From: Massilia sp. CF038
GTDB lineage: Bacteria > Pseudomonadota > Gammaproteobacteria > Burkholderiales > Burkholderiaceae_D
Reading direction: 5' to 3'
Length of the DNA: 64,000 bases
Assembly (NCBI RefSeq): GCF_900129765.1
Contig: NZ_FQWU01000002.1
Location: 682,001 to 746,000 of the forward strand
Notes under the pieces: model-generated
The model's database searches: none
What the model was told of the DNA's origin: nothing
What the model saw: the letters and a program-made list of their open reading frames with translations, nothing else
Position numbers and translations under genes: made by a program
In this document: piece by piece, positions 8,407 through 16,464 of the stretch
Layout of the letters: every line of letters begins with the position of its first letter
Position numbering within the stretch: the first letter of the stretch is position 1

Positions 8407-8853
8407 ATGAGTTCCCCGTCCCCCGGCCTTGGCAGCGCGGCCCAGATCGAAGCACTGGCCGACCAGATGTCGCTGGCAGCCGACGCCATCCACAAGCGCG
8501 TGATGAACGACATTGGCTCGCACAACGGCGGGCCCGTCAGCGAGCAGGACCAGGCGATCGCGCGCGCCCTGCTGGAAGATGAAATTCTGCTGCGCCAGCG
8601 TGCCAATGGTCTGTATGCGGAAGCGGCAAGCTACGTGGTGCAGGCTCTGGCCGTGTCACAGCAAGCCTTGATCCAGCTGACCATGGATGCCACCGAAAAG
8701 ATCCGCAAGATCGACCGCATAGCAGCCGTGGCAGGCCTGGCCGGTGCCTTGCTGCGTCTGGCGGGCGCGGTTGCCACCGCCAACCCGGTGCCGATCGTGG
8801 CGGCGATTGAACGCCTGAGCACGCAGGTAAAAGTGGTGAAGGCGACCGAATAA
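8407..8853 (+). CDS. Hypothetical helical protein
   Basis: 148-residue protein of unknown function behind a strong AAGGAG ribosome binding site. It is Ala-rich and helical with no signal peptide; a weakly hydrophobic stretch at about 105-125 (AAVAGLAGALLRLAGAVATA) could be a membrane-associated helix. It follows the lipoprotein gene closely and probably shares its transcript. Confidence 0.75.
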   Translation: MSSPSPGLGSAAQIEALADQMSLAADAIHKRVMNDIGSHNGGPVSEQDQAIARALLEDEILLRQRANGLYAEAASYVVQALAVSQQALIQLTMDATEKIRKIDRIAAVAGLAGALLRLAGAVATANPVPIVAAIERLSTQVKVVKATE

Positions 8854-8983
8854 GTTCCCCACTCTGAGACGACGCAAGCTGGGCGCGCAGGCAAGCGTGC
8901 GCCCATGTTCAGTGCCGGTCGAACGCGCTACACTGGCAACGTCAGTGCATCTGGCGTCCGACCACTTCTCCCTGGAGCAAGGC

Positions 8984-9334
8984 ATGAACCAAGCGCAGCT
9001 TGCGCTCCTTCGATCGCAACTGGAACAGCGCCGCGACGAGTTGCTCGGCCAAAGCGACATGGCGCTCGCCTGCGGGCGCGATCTGCCCGTTTCCGAAGTG
9101 GAAACGTCCCCGGCCGACAAGGCCACGGTGCGCCTGCTGAACGACCTCGCGCTGGAAGCGGCTGGCCACAACGTCAGCCAGCTGCGCACCATCCGTCACG
9201 CGCTGGCCAAGTTTGACGACGGCAGTTATGGCGAGTGTGAAGAATGCGGCAATCCCATCGGCTTTTCGCGCCTGCAGGCACGCCCCGAAGCGCGTCTGTG
9301 CATCACCTGCCAGACGCGCGCGGAAAAGCGTTAG
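8984..9334 (+). CDS. DksA/TraR-type C4 zinc-finger protein
   Basis: 116-residue member of the DksA/TraR family, which binds the RNA polymerase secondary channel. An N-terminal helical hairpin precedes the zinc finger CEEC...CITC near the C-terminus (YGECEECGNPIGFSRLQARP). It is shorter than housekeeping DksA (about 150) and nearer to the small TraR/YbiI type. ATG 8984 follows GGAG. Its last 4 bp overlap the convergent phaB gene. Confidence 0.88.
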   Translation: MNQAQLALLRSQLEQRRDELLGQSDMALACGRDLPVSEVETSPADKATVRLLNDLALEAAGHNVSQLRTIRHALAKFDDGSYGECEECGNPIGFSRLQARPEARLCITCQTRAEKR

Positions 9335-10077
9335 CACATGTGCTGGCCGCCATTAATAGCAATGTTGGCGCCCGTTACAAACGCGGCTTCTTCCGAGGAC
9401 AGATAGGCAATCAAGCCTGCCACCTCGGCCGGTTCGCCCAGGCGCCCGATGGGAATTTGCGGCAGGATTTTGCTACGCATAATATCTTCCGGCACTTGCT
9501 CCACCATCTTCGTGCGCAGATACCCGGGCGAGACCGTGTTGACGGTAATGCCGTGCCGCGCCAGCTCCAGCGCGGCGGCCTTGGTGAAGCCGTGCATGGC
9601 CGCCTTGGCAGCGGCGTAATTGGCTTGCCCAAAGGCGCCCTTTTGCCCGTTGACCGATGAAATATTGATGATGCGACCCCAGCGCTGCGCCATCATCGGG
9701 TCGATGGCTTGCTTGCACAGATTGAACACGCTATCGATATTGGTGCCCATCACTTCCGACCAGTCGGCCTGCGACATTTTCGTCAGGCTGCGGTCGCGCG
9801 TGATGCCAGCGTTGTTGACCAGCACGTCGATGCGGCCCATGTCGGCCAACAAGCGCTGCATCATCCATTCGGTGTCGGCATAATCGGCCACGTCGACCTT
9901 GTAGCCACGAAAACGATAACCGTCGTCGCGCTGCGCGCTGAGCCAGCCTTCCGGGGCCGCGTTACCGGGCGAATAGGTGGCGGCCACCTTGAAACCGGCG
10001 TCGTGCAGACGGCGGCAAATCGCGGTGCCGAGGCCACCCATGCCACCGGTTACGAGCGCTACTTTTTGATTGTCCAT
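9331..10077 (-). CDS. phaB: Acetoacetyl-CoA reductase PhaB
   Basis: NADPH-dependent short-chain dehydrogenase making (R)-3-hydroxybutyryl-CoA for polyhydroxybutyrate. The 248-residue product has the cofactor motif TGGMGGLG, NNAG (NNAGITRDRS), catalytic Ser in INISSVNGQKG and the Y-x3-K pair in ANYAAAKAA, and ends with INGGQHMC as typical PhaB does. phaC and phaA are not in the window. Its promoter region carries an FNR/Anr-type box at the -41.5 position relative to a TAGACT -10, suggesting induction at low oxygen. Divergent from a universal stress protein. Confidence 0.93.
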   Translation of the reverse strand: MDNQKVALVTGGMGGLGTAICRRLHDAGFKVAATYSPGNAAPEGWLSAQRDDGYRFRGYKVDVADYADTEWMMQRLLADMGRIDVLVNNAGITRDRSLTKMSQADWSEVMGTNIDSVFNLCKQAIDPMMAQRWGRIINISSVNGQKGAFGQANYAAAKAAMHGFTKAAALELARHGITVNTVSPGYLRTKMVEQVPEDIMRSKILPQIPIGRLGEPAEVAGLIAYLSSEEAAFVTGANIAINGGQHMC

Positions 10078-10113
10078 TGCAGCATCCCTGTCATGTTGTT
10101 GAGTCCGAGCCCA

Positions 10114-10155
10114 AGTCTAGGAGCGGCTAACACACGTAACATTGAGCAATATCAA
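10114..10155 (-). promoter_or_regulatory. FNR/Anr-type box and -10 for phaB
   Basis: TTGAG-CAAT-ATCAA (10142-10155) fits TTGAT-N4-ATCAA. On the phaB strand a TAGACT hexamer (10119-10114) begins 29.5 bp from the box centre, the spacing of class II FNR-activated promoters. The same box lies 58 bp upstream of the universal stress protein gene and could serve both. Confidence 0.65.
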
Positions 10156-10213
10156 ATTTTTGCCCGACTGGTTTAACATGAGGGCTATCACGATCAGGAT
10201 GACAGGAGGCGTT

Positions 10214-11062
10214 ATGGCTTACCGGACACTCTTGGTGCATGTCGATGGCAGCGCCCACGCTGCCGCCCGCATCGCCTTCGCCATGCGCCTGGCGCGCGAC
10301 TGCGGTGCGCATCTGAGCGGCGCCGCACCCACTGGCATCTCGCGCCATCTGTACCAGCGCTTGCCGCCGGAACAGGACGATCCGACCCTGGCCCTGCATC
10401 TGGACATGATGCGCGACCAGGCGCGCACGGCCCTGGCCGCCTTTGTGAGCCAGTGCGAAGCGGCTCAGCTGGGCGAGTTTGACGCCCGCCTGATTGACGA
10501 CGATCAGGCCGAAGGCATGTGCCTGCATGCACGCGCGGCCGACCTGGCCATTGTCGGCCAAAGTGATCCGGAGTGGCCCGCGCTGGCTGACCTGGCGCCG
10601 CATGTGATTGTGCATTCCGGCCGCCCGGTCCTGGTGGTGCCGCCGGCCCCGGCTGCCGCCTGCGATCATATTCTGGTCGCATGGGATGGCGGCCGGGAGG
10701 CGGCCCGTGCCTTGCAGCTGGCACTGCCACTGCTGCGCCAGGCGCGCCAGGTCAAGATTGTGCTGGTCGAGTCGGCAAGCAACCCGCAAGCCGTGGCTGA
10801 CGCCATGATTGCCGATCCGCGGCCCTGGCTGCAGCGCCATGGCATCGATGCGCAGCTCACGGTGCAGCCGCTGGCGCACCATCGACTGCTTAGCCGTAAG
10901 AACGACGTGGGAGAAAGTTTGTTGGCCAAGGCCGCGGCGGAAAAAGCCGACTTGCTGGTGATGGGTGCGTACGGCCATTCGCGTTTCCGAGAAGCGATGC
11001 TGGGCGGCGTCACGCGCACCGTGCTGGAGGCGGCCACCTTGCCGGTACTGATGGTGCACTAA
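10214..11062 (+). CDS. Universal stress protein, tandem UspA domains
   Basis: 282-residue protein of two UspA-like domains. The first begins MAYRTLLVHVDGSAHAAARI, the second near residue 150 (HILVAWDGGREAARALQLAL). The second keeps the ATP-binding motif G-x2-G-x9-G in GAYGHSRFREAMLGG; the first domain has a degenerate site. ATG 10214 was chosen because AGGAGG lies 4 bp upstream. Proteins of this type serve redox and hypoxia responses, which fits the FNR-type box upstream. Confidence 0.9.
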   Translation: MAYRTLLVHVDGSAHAAARIAFAMRLARDCGAHLSGAAPTGISRHLYQRLPPEQDDPTLALHLDMMRDQARTALAAFVSQCEAAQLGEFDARLIDDDQAEGMCLHARAADLAIVGQSDPEWPALADLAPHVIVHSGRPVLVVPPAPAAACDHILVAWDGGREAARALQLALPLLRQARQVKIVLVESASNPQAVADAMIADPRPWLQRHGIDAQLTVQPLAHHRLLSRKNDVGESLLAKAAAEKADLLVMGAYGHSRFREAMLGGVTRTVLEAATLPVLMVH

Positions 11063-11110
11063 TATAAGGTCTGGATTGCCGTCGGGGTACGCCAAACGGC
11101 GGCGCGTTGC

Positions 11111-11458
11111 TTACTGCCACGGCAGCTCGCGGATACGCGACACCTGGCGGCGCGCCATCATGGCCCAGACTTCGCGCGCCTGTGCCAGACTGGCCCGCAT
11201 CTGGCGCGGGGCCGCCAGCGCCAGCTCGCAGTCGCGGTCCGACCACTCTTCAAAGCGCAATTTGCCATCGCTGGAAATTTCGGCCACATACATCAGGCCG
11301 TCGTCGTAGCCAAAGCGCAGAGCCGCGCTGGCAGGTTCGGTATCGGGTCGGGGACGGCGCGCATACAACTGGGCCAGGACCGCGGCCAGCTGCGCTTCGC
11401 TGGGCGCCGCAAGATCGCGCCCATCCACACCGGTGAGAGTGACCCAGGCCTGTGTCAT
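11111..11458 (-). CDS. Hypothetical protein
   Basis: 115-residue protein of unknown function with no signal peptide or membrane segment. The C-terminal half has an aromatic/acidic strand pattern (LMYVAEISSDGKLRFEEWSD) and a Met/Arg-rich helix. A Shine-Dalgarno (AGGAGG in minus-strand reading) precedes the ATG. It stands between the universal stress protein gene (convergent) and the terminator of the gene at 11558. Confidence 0.7.
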   Translation of the reverse strand: MTQAWVTLTGVDGRDLAAPSEAQLAAVLAQLYARRPRPDTEPASAALRFGYDDGLMYVAEISSDGKLRFEEWSDRDCELALAAPRQMRASLAQAREVWAMMARRQVSRIRELPWQ

Positions 11459-11505
11459 GGAGGCATCCTCCTGTCAATACGTGCAAGTATCTGCCCATAC
11501 TACCG

Positions 11506-11534
11506 AAAAAAAACGCTTCCGGGGAAGCGTTTTT
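11506..11534 (-). terminator. Intrinsic terminator of the 11558-12118 gene
   Basis: AAAAACGCTT (11509-11518), 6-base loop, AAGCGTTTTT (11525-11534). On the minus strand the stem is followed by eight consecutive U, a strong Rho-independent terminator. Confidence 0.88.
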
Positions 11535-11557
11535 GGATGCGTACCGGCCCTGGTGGC

Positions 11558-12118
11558 TCAGTGGATCAGGACAGGCAAGCTGAGCGGATTAAAATCGGTC
11601 CAGTCGCCGTTTTCGATCGTGCCGTGCGCGCGCTCGATATGGTCGGAGCCCAGGCGGTGCAGCACTTCCAGCGCACGTTCCTCTTCTTCCGGCAAATCGA
11701 AGGCCACCGCCACGACCATGCCGGCCTTGCGTGGTTCGTACTGGTTCTCGCCGTGCCCGCCGTCTTCGCCCTCGCCTGCATCCTTCATTTTGGACAGCGA
11801 GTACAGCGAACCCACATGCGCACCCACCAGGCCACCAACGATGGGGCCGGCCGGCCCGGTGACCACGGCCGTGGCCGCGCCAATGGCGGCGCCGACAGCG
11901 CCCCCGGCTGCGGCGCCCTGCGCCACGCCTTCAGGTGATTCTTTGGCACCAGGCGAGAGCACATGGTCGCCGCCAATAGCGGTCAGGTCGTGCTGACCGG
12001 GCTGATTCAGGTAAAAGGCGCTTATGCGCTCTTCCGGAAAGCCTGCACGCATGAGCTCATTGCGCGCGTGCTCGACCTGGTCCTGAAGTTGAAAGTGTCC
12101 TGCTACGATAGTCGACAT
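11558..12118 (-). CDS. Glycine-zipper general stress protein
   Basis: 186-residue protein with a central glycine-zipper block (AAAGGAVGAAIGAATAVVTG, then GLVGAHVGS) flanked by soluble parts. The N-terminal VAGHFQLQDQVEHARNELMRAGFP and C-terminal VVAVAFDLPEEEERALEVLHRLG resemble the YflT/general-stress 17M type of sensor-like fold. ATG 12118 was preferred over an upstream TTG because AGGAGG sits 7 bp away. A 16-bp operator of the window-wide type lies 56 bp upstream, and a strong terminator follows. Confidence 0.8.
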   Translation of the reverse strand: MSTIVAGHFQLQDQVEHARNELMRAGFPEERISAFYLNQPGQHDLTAIGGDHVLSPGAKESPEGVAQGAAAGGAVGAAIGAATAVVTGPAGPIVGGLVGAHVGSLYSLSKMKDAGEGEDGGHGENQYEPRKAGMVVAVAFDLPEEEERALEVLHRLGSDHIERAHGTIENGDWTDFNPLSLPVLIH

Positions 12119-12174
12119 GCTCAATCCTCCTGCGTCTGTGAGGTTTCAGCATGCGCCGAACTGGACGCCGATTC

Positions 12175-12190
12175 TGTACGCTAACGCACT
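12175..12190 (-). promoter_or_regulatory. 16-bp TGTnCG-N4-CGnACA operator
   Basis: Plus-strand TGTACGCTAACGCACT matches 9 of 10 fixed positions of TGTnCG-N4-CGnACA. It is 56 bp upstream of the glycine-zipper stress gene. The expected -10 position holds CATGCT, a weak match. Confidence 0.6.
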
Positions 12191-12203
12191 GATAGCCCCT
12201 GCT

Positions 12204-13067
12204 TTAGTGCCATTGGCCAACGCCGGGCGCGACCCAGGGTTCCAATATCGGCTGCGGCAGCCAGGCGCGCGGGTCGACGCGGTAATACTTGAACAGCTCG
12301 CCGAACAGATCAGGATGGCGCTCCGACATTTGCCAGGGCTTTTCGAAAAAGGTTTCCGTGGCCACGGCAAAGAACTCGGCGGGATTGGTGGCGCCGTAAT
12401 GGTCCATGACGCTGGGCTGACCGTAAATGGCATCGCTGCGCAAGTCGGCGAAATTGCGCGACAGCACGGCCGACCATTCGCGATAATTGTCGGAACTGCC
12501 CAGGTAAGGCGCGCCGTTGTTGCTGCCCGACTCGCTGTCGAGCTGGTGGGCAAATTCATGCAGCACCACGTTCTGGCCATCGGTCCAGTCGCCGGCACCG
12601 CGCTGGACATGGTCCCAGGATAAAATCACACGGCCATCGCCCCACGATTCGCCCAACAGATCCTGACGCTCCTCCGTCACCACGCCAGCAGCATCGACTT
12701 GCTTGCGCGGCACAAGAAAGGCGGTCGGATAGACCAGCACCGCGTGCAGCGATGGGTAGACCTTGCTGGGACGATTGAGCAGCAGCAGGCACGCTTGCCC
12801 TGCAATGGTGACGCGCATCTCGTCGGTGATTTCCAGTCCGGCACAGCCGACAAACTTTTTCTGATACAGAAATTGCTGTACCCGCTTGTGCAACTGGTCC
12901 TGCAAGGCCAGCGACAGATTTCTGTAAATCGGAATGTTACGGGCCAGGATGGCCTGCCACGCAGGATCGATCTCCTGCTTGAGCACACGCTGCAAACGCC
13001 AGCCGGGCAAACGCCAGCCCAGGATCAGGGCGCCACTCAAGGCTGCCAGCAAAATAATGGTTTCCAT
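12204..13067 (-). CDS. mtfA: MtfA-type zinc metallopeptidase (M90)
   Basis: 287-residue M90 zinc peptidase. E. coli MtfA binds the repressor Mlc and has aminopeptidase activity. The zinc motif H170-EFA-H174 (VVLHEFAHQLDSESG) and the downstream Glu region AEFFAVATETFFE are present. An N-terminal hydrophobic segment (TIILLAALSGALILGW) anchors it, unlike cytosolic E. coli MtfA (265 aa). Its ATG overlaps the stop of the upstream monooxygenase gene (TGATG), so it is translationally coupled as the last gene of a three-gene operon. Confidence 0.9.
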   Translation of the reverse strand: METIILLAALSGALILGWRLPGWRLQRVLKQEIDPAWQAILARNIPIYRNLSLALQDQLHKRVQQFLYQKKFVGCAGLEITDEMRVTIAGQACLLLLNRPSKVYPSLHAVLVYPTAFLVPRKQVDAAGVVTEERQDLLGESWGDGRVILSWDHVQRGAGDWTDGQNVVLHEFAHQLDSESGSNNGAPYLGSSDNYREWSAVLSRNFADLRSDAIYGQPSVMDHYGATNPAEFFAVATETFFEKPWQMSERHPDLFGELFKYYRVDPRAWLPQPILEPWVAPGVGQWH

Positions 13068-14092
13068 CAGGTGTCCGGTTGCAGTGCAAAGGCTTGCGCG
13101 AGCAAGGCGTAGGAATGGCGGCGCACCGCCGGGTCGAAGGCCCAGGTGTTGACGACGATTTCCTCCAGGCCCAGGCGCTCGGCCAGGGTGCGGATTTTCT
13201 CCGCCACCTGGGCACCGGTGCCCACCAGCGCCTTGCTGCGCAGCTGGGCAATCCGATCGCGCTCGGCTGGGCTGTAAGGATGGGCGGCCGCTTCTTCGGG
13301 CGATACCAGCGGTCCCAGCAAACCTTGCTCGAAGCGCACCCGCCAGTATTCACGCGTCATCAACTGGCGCTCGGCCTCGGCCTCGGTATCGGCCGCCAAG
13401 GCCCACACGCAAATGGTGGCATGGGGCTTGGGAAAACGCGCGCTGGGCACGTAGTTCTGGTGGTACAGCGCCAGCGCCTGTTCCACGCCCTGGCCATCAC
13501 TGAAAAAATAGGCGAAGGCGTACGGCAGACCCAGGTGCGCGGCCAGCTGCGCGCCATAGCCCGAGCTGCCCAATATCCACATTTCCGGACTGGTCGGCCC
13601 CTGCGGCTGGGCCGTGATGGCACGGTACGGATGGCTTTCCGACATGCGTTTGCCTTCCAGCCAGTGCTGCAAGTCCACGATCTGCTGCGGGAAATCATCG
13701 GCGCCGGGACTGGCATGGGGATTGAGTGCGCGCGCGGTCAGGCGGTCGGAGCCAGGCGCGCGGCCCAGACCCAGGTCGATCCGGCCCGGCGCCAGCGCTT
13801 CCAGCACGCGAAACTGCTCGGCCACTTTCAGGGCCGAATAATGCGGCAGCATCACCCCCGCACTGCCAATCCGGATCCGGCTGGTGGTCGCGGCAATGGC
13901 GGCCATCAGTACTTCCGGCGCGCTGCCGACGATGCTGCTGCTGTTGTGGTGCTCGGACAGCCAGTAGCGGGCATAGCCGAGCGTATCGCAGTACTGCGCC
14001 AGCGCCAGCGAATCGCGAATCGCGTCCGCCGGGGTCGCACCGCGCACCGCCGGCGACTGATCAAGAATGGACAGTTTCACGGCGTGGCTCAC
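13067..14092 (-). CDS. LLM-class flavin-dependent oxidoreductase
   Basis: 341-residue luciferase-like monooxygenase of the MsnO8/YhbW type. The N-terminus KLSILDQSPAV, YWLSEHHNSSSIVGSAPEV, GSAGVMLPHYSALKVAEQFR and the Gly-rich DLGLGRAPG are characteristic. It would use FMNH2 from a separate reductase. Start is GTG at 14092, directly after the stop of the peroxiredoxin-glutaredoxin gene. Cotranscribed with that gene and mtfA; substrate unknown. Confidence 0.88.
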   Translation of the reverse strand: MSHAVKLSILDQSPAVRGATPADAIRDSLALAQYCDTLGYARYWLSEHHNSSSIVGSAPEVLMAAIAATTSRIRIGSAGVMLPHYSALKVAEQFRVLEALAPGRIDLGLGRAPGSDRLTARALNPHASPGADDFPQQIVDLQHWLEGKRMSESHPYRAITAQPQGPTSPEMWILGSSGYGAQLAAHLGLPYAFAYFFSDGQGVEQALALYHQNYVPSARFPKPHATICVWALAADTEAEAERQLMTREYWRVRFEQGLLGPLVSPEEAAAHPYSPAERDRIAQLRSKALVGTGAQVAEKIRTLAERLGLEEIVVNTWAFDPAVRRHSYALLAQAFALQPDT

Positions 14093-14848
14093 TCAGGCGG
14101 CAGCCTTGGCAGCGCCAAAGTGGGCGTCCACGGCATCGGCATTGCCAATCAACTTGCCACCGATGAAGACTTGCGGCCAGGTCATCTGGCCCGTGACAGC
14201 GCGCAGCACGCTGCTGTTGATCTTCTGGTCCTGGGTGATCTCGGTAAACTTGATGCCGTGTGCCTTGAGGGTGGCTTTGGCACGGGCGCAATGGGGGCAA
14301 CCGGGCTTGGCAAACACCACCACCGGTTCCGGCACCTCGGCCTGCGGATTCAGGTAGCGCAGCATGGTTTCGGCATCGGACACCTCGAACGGGTCGCCTT
14401 CCTTGTCGGGCTCGATGAAGACCTTCTGAATGACGCCATCCTTGACCAGCATCGAATAGCGCCACGAGCGCATGCCAAAGCCCAGCTGACGCTTGTCGAC
14501 CAGCATACCCATGCCTTCGGAAAAGTCGCCATTGCCATCGGGGATGACGGTGATGTTTTCCGCATCCTGGCCGGCCTTCCATTCATTCATCACAAACGCA
14601 TCATTGACCGAGATACAAACAATGTCGTCGACCCCGTTCTGCTTGAACACAGGCGCCAGCTCGTTATAGCGTGGCAAATGGGTGGAGGAGCAAGTCGGGG
14701 TATACGCACCCGGCAGGGAAAAGACCACCACGGTCTTGCCCTTGAACAGCTCATCACTGCTGAGATCCTTCCATTGATCGTTGGGCCGCGCTTTGAACGT
14801 GACCTGCGGGACGGGTTTGCCTTCCAGGGATTGCGGCGACGGTAGCAT
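14093..14848 (-). CDS. Peroxiredoxin-glutaredoxin fusion protein
   Basis: 251-residue hybrid enzyme reducing H2O2 and alkyl hydroperoxides with glutathione. The N-terminal Prx5-type domain (about 1-165) has the peroxidatic Cys53 in PGAYTPTCSSTH; the C-terminal glutaredoxin domain (about 175-250) has C184-PHC-187, TWPQVFIGG and GNADAVDA. ATG 14848 follows AAAGGA on the minus strand; a longer in-frame start is not supported. The layout matches the Prx/Grx of Haemophilus and Neisseria. First gene of the Prx-Grx / LLM / mtfA operon, pointing to an oxidative-stress theme. Confidence 0.93.
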   Translation of the reverse strand: MLPSPQSLEGKPVPQVTFKARPNDQWKDLSSDELFKGKTVVVFSLPGAYTPTCSSTHLPRYNELAPVFKQNGVDDIVCISVNDAFVMNEWKAGQDAENITVIPDGNGDFSEGMGMLVDKRQLGFGMRSWRYSMLVKDGVIQKVFIEPDKEGDPFEVSDAETMLRYLNPQAEVPEPVVVFAKPGCPHCARAKATLKAHGIKFTEITQDQKINSSVLRAVTGQMTWPQVFIGGKLIGNADAVDAHFGAAKAAA

Positions 14849-15015
14849 GGCGTTTCCTTTCGGTGAATACGTTGGACGGGTAGGCGTCAGCACGCCGAAC
14901 ACCCAACATGGGGCGGCTTGACGGATTTTCAATCGGGGTGCATGACAGAAGATACAGCAAAGCGCTGGCGCGACGCGGACGGTCGCGGCGCCAGGCCGAA
15001 AGCGAGGGGCGAAAC

Positions 15016-15047
15016 AACGCCAGCCCGGTCAGTGCCGGGCTGGCGTT
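15016..15047 (-). terminator. Hairpin terminator after the winged-helix gene
   Basis: AACGCCAGCCCGG - TCAGTG - CCGGGCTGGCGTT, a perfect 13-bp stem 18 bp past the stop at 15066. On the minus strand it is followed by a modest U-rich stretch. Confidence 0.75.
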
Positions 15048-15065
15048 CCAACAATTAAGGTTGGA

Positions 15066-15680
15066 TCAGGACGGTTCTTTGTTTGCCGATGGGGCGGCGC
15101 CAAACAGGGCGGCGACCAGAGGATCGCGTGCCACCGGGCTGCGGTTGACCCTGATGGCGTAATGGGTATCGTCGGCCAGGATGTGGAAGTGACGGCCGGT
15201 ACCTGCCATGCTCTGCTCGCGCAGGCCTGGGCGTTCCTTGCGTGGGGCCACACCTTCACGTTTTGGCTGAACAATTGCCGCCAAGAATGCCTTGACGCGT
15301 TCAGGGTCAGGCGAAATCTGGTACACGGCCTTGCCCAGGTAGGTGGCAGTGCCCTCGATGTAGCGGGCCAGTTCGATCACGCCTGCTTCGCGCAGATCGC
15401 GAATGTATTTACGGGCGCCCGATGGCGAGAATTTGAGGAACCACGCGATTTCGTCAGCCAGCATTTCGTGGGTCGACAGCTCGCCGATCAGTTTTTGCAT
15501 GTTTTCGATGCGGCGCTGGGTGGCCGAGGTGGAGCGCACGCGCTCGATCGGGGCCATGGAAATGGGGGGACGCTCAGCGGGCTGGGGCGCAACGCGTTCA
15601 ATCAGGGACGAATTCGCAGAATTGTGGACGGCGGTCATTTCGCCTTGTGCACCGTTGCGCTGGTTGGTGGTTGCTTGCAT
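15066..15680 (-). CDS. Winged-helix DNA-binding protein, unknown regulon
   Basis: 204-residue protein. After a low-complexity N-terminus (Asn/Gln/Pro) comes a helix-turn-helix: TQRRIENMQKLIGELSTHEM, then LADEIAWFLKFSPSGARKYIRDLREAGVIEL, a typical winged-helix recognition layout. A second, less clear globular part (HFHILADDTHYAIRVNRSPV) precedes the C-terminus. ATG 15680 has GGAG 9 bp upstream; ATG 15710 is an alternative. The target is unknown. It is divergent from a collagen-like lipoprotein. Confidence 0.72.
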   Translation of the reverse strand: MQATTNQRNGAQGEMTAVHNSANSSLIERVAPQPAERPPISMAPIERVRSTSATQRRIENMQKLIGELSTHEMLADEIAWFLKFSPSGARKYIRDLREAGVIELARYIEGTATYLGKAVYQISPDPERVKAFLAAIVQPKREGVAPRKERPGLREQSMAGTGRHFHILADDTHYAIRVNRSPVARDPLVAALFGAAPSANKEPS

Positions 15681-16007
15681 GTTGAGTACTCCGTCTTGGA
15701 AGATAGTCATCGGCCGGACCGGCTTGCAGGTTTGACCTGCGATCTACTGCTCGGTTCCGTCCATCTGAGGTCTATCTTGCCTGCGCTAGATCAACAGTTC
15801 TGTGCGCCATCGAACACTCGTGAACAATTTACTTCCTGACGTCATCTTTATTGCCAATCTCTACAGTGTGCGTTGGCGTACAGATTGCCCCTTCGACAGC
15901 CGGTATTCTGGTCTCGTTCGCGCGATTGTCGCGTGTGCCTAGACTGAAAACCGAAGTCCCGCTCTGCCTGCCCTCGTGGCGTGCAACACTATTAAAAGGA
16001 AATCACC
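15681..16007. other. 327-bp gene-free region between divergent genes
   Basis: Holds the promoters of the winged-helix gene (minus) and the collagen-like lipoprotein (plus). The only clear element is the 16-bp operator at 15867-15882 with a TATTCT hexamer at 15904. No additional ORF or RNA gene was recognised. Confidence 0.7.
15867..15909 (+). promoter_or_regulatory. 16-bp operator plus -10 of the collagen-like lipoprotein gene
   Basis: TGTGCGTTGGCGTACA (15867-15882) matches all 10 fixed positions of TGTnCG-N4-CGnACA. TATTCT (15904-15909) starts 29.5 bp from the operator centre, the class II activator spacing. A long leader of about 95 nt follows. Confidence 0.72.
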
Positions 16008-16274
16008 ATGAAAATGACCACCCTGTTTGCAGCTCTGCTGGCCGTCGCTTCCCTTACCGCTTGCGAAAAAACCACGGTCAACCCGCCACCAACCGTTGTG
16101 ACCCCAACCGTTGAAGTGCCAGCCGCAGCACCAGCCCCAGTGGCCGTGCCGGTACCGGTACCAGGTCCTGCAGGCGCCCCTGGCGAACCTGGCAAGCCAG
16201 GTGAAAAAGGCGAAGCCGGCGAACCTGGCAAGCCAGGCGACACCGTGATCGTGGTGCCAGAAGCCAAGAACTAA
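16008..16274 (+). CDS. Small collagen-like lipoprotein
   Basis: 88-residue lipoprotein with lipobox LTAC (Cys19). A Pro/Val/Ala-rich stalk (residues 25-52) is followed by eight uninterrupted Gly-X-Y triplets from Gly53 to Pro76 (GPAGAPGEPGKPGEKGEAGE and onward), then a short hydrophobic tail. Gly-Glu-Pro, Gly-Lys-Pro and Gly-Glu-Lys triplets are typical bacterial collagen-like repeats able to trimerise. AAGGAAA lies 6 bp before the ATG. Preceded by the 16-bp operator and followed by two hairpins. Function unknown; a short envelope or surface spacer is plausible. Confidence 0.85.
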   Translation: MKMTTLFAALLAVASLTACEKTTVNPPPTVVTPTVEVPAAAPAPVAVPVPVPGPAGAPGEPGKPGEKGEAGEPGKPGDTVIVVPEAKN

Positions 16275-16282
16275 GCACGTCA

Positions 16283-16350
16283 ATACGGCATTCATGCCGT
16301 AGAGCATTAAAAGCGGGCTGCCGCGTCTTCCGACGCCGCAGCCCGATTTC
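16283..16350 (+). terminator. Tandem hairpins after the collagen-like gene
   Basis: TACGGCA-TTCA-TGCCGTA (16283-16300), then a longer CGGGCTG...CAGCCCG stem (16313-16344) followed by ATTTC. Together they probably end the collagen-like lipoprotein transcript. Confidence 0.6.
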
Positions 16351-16464
16351 ATTCCAGTTCATGATCTGTTCAATCATGTTGAACTCATGCGCGAGGTCCC
16401 AGTCGAATAACAGCCATCGCTCTTGCGACGTCTTCTACGCTGTTTAACAATCTGGGAGTTCCTT

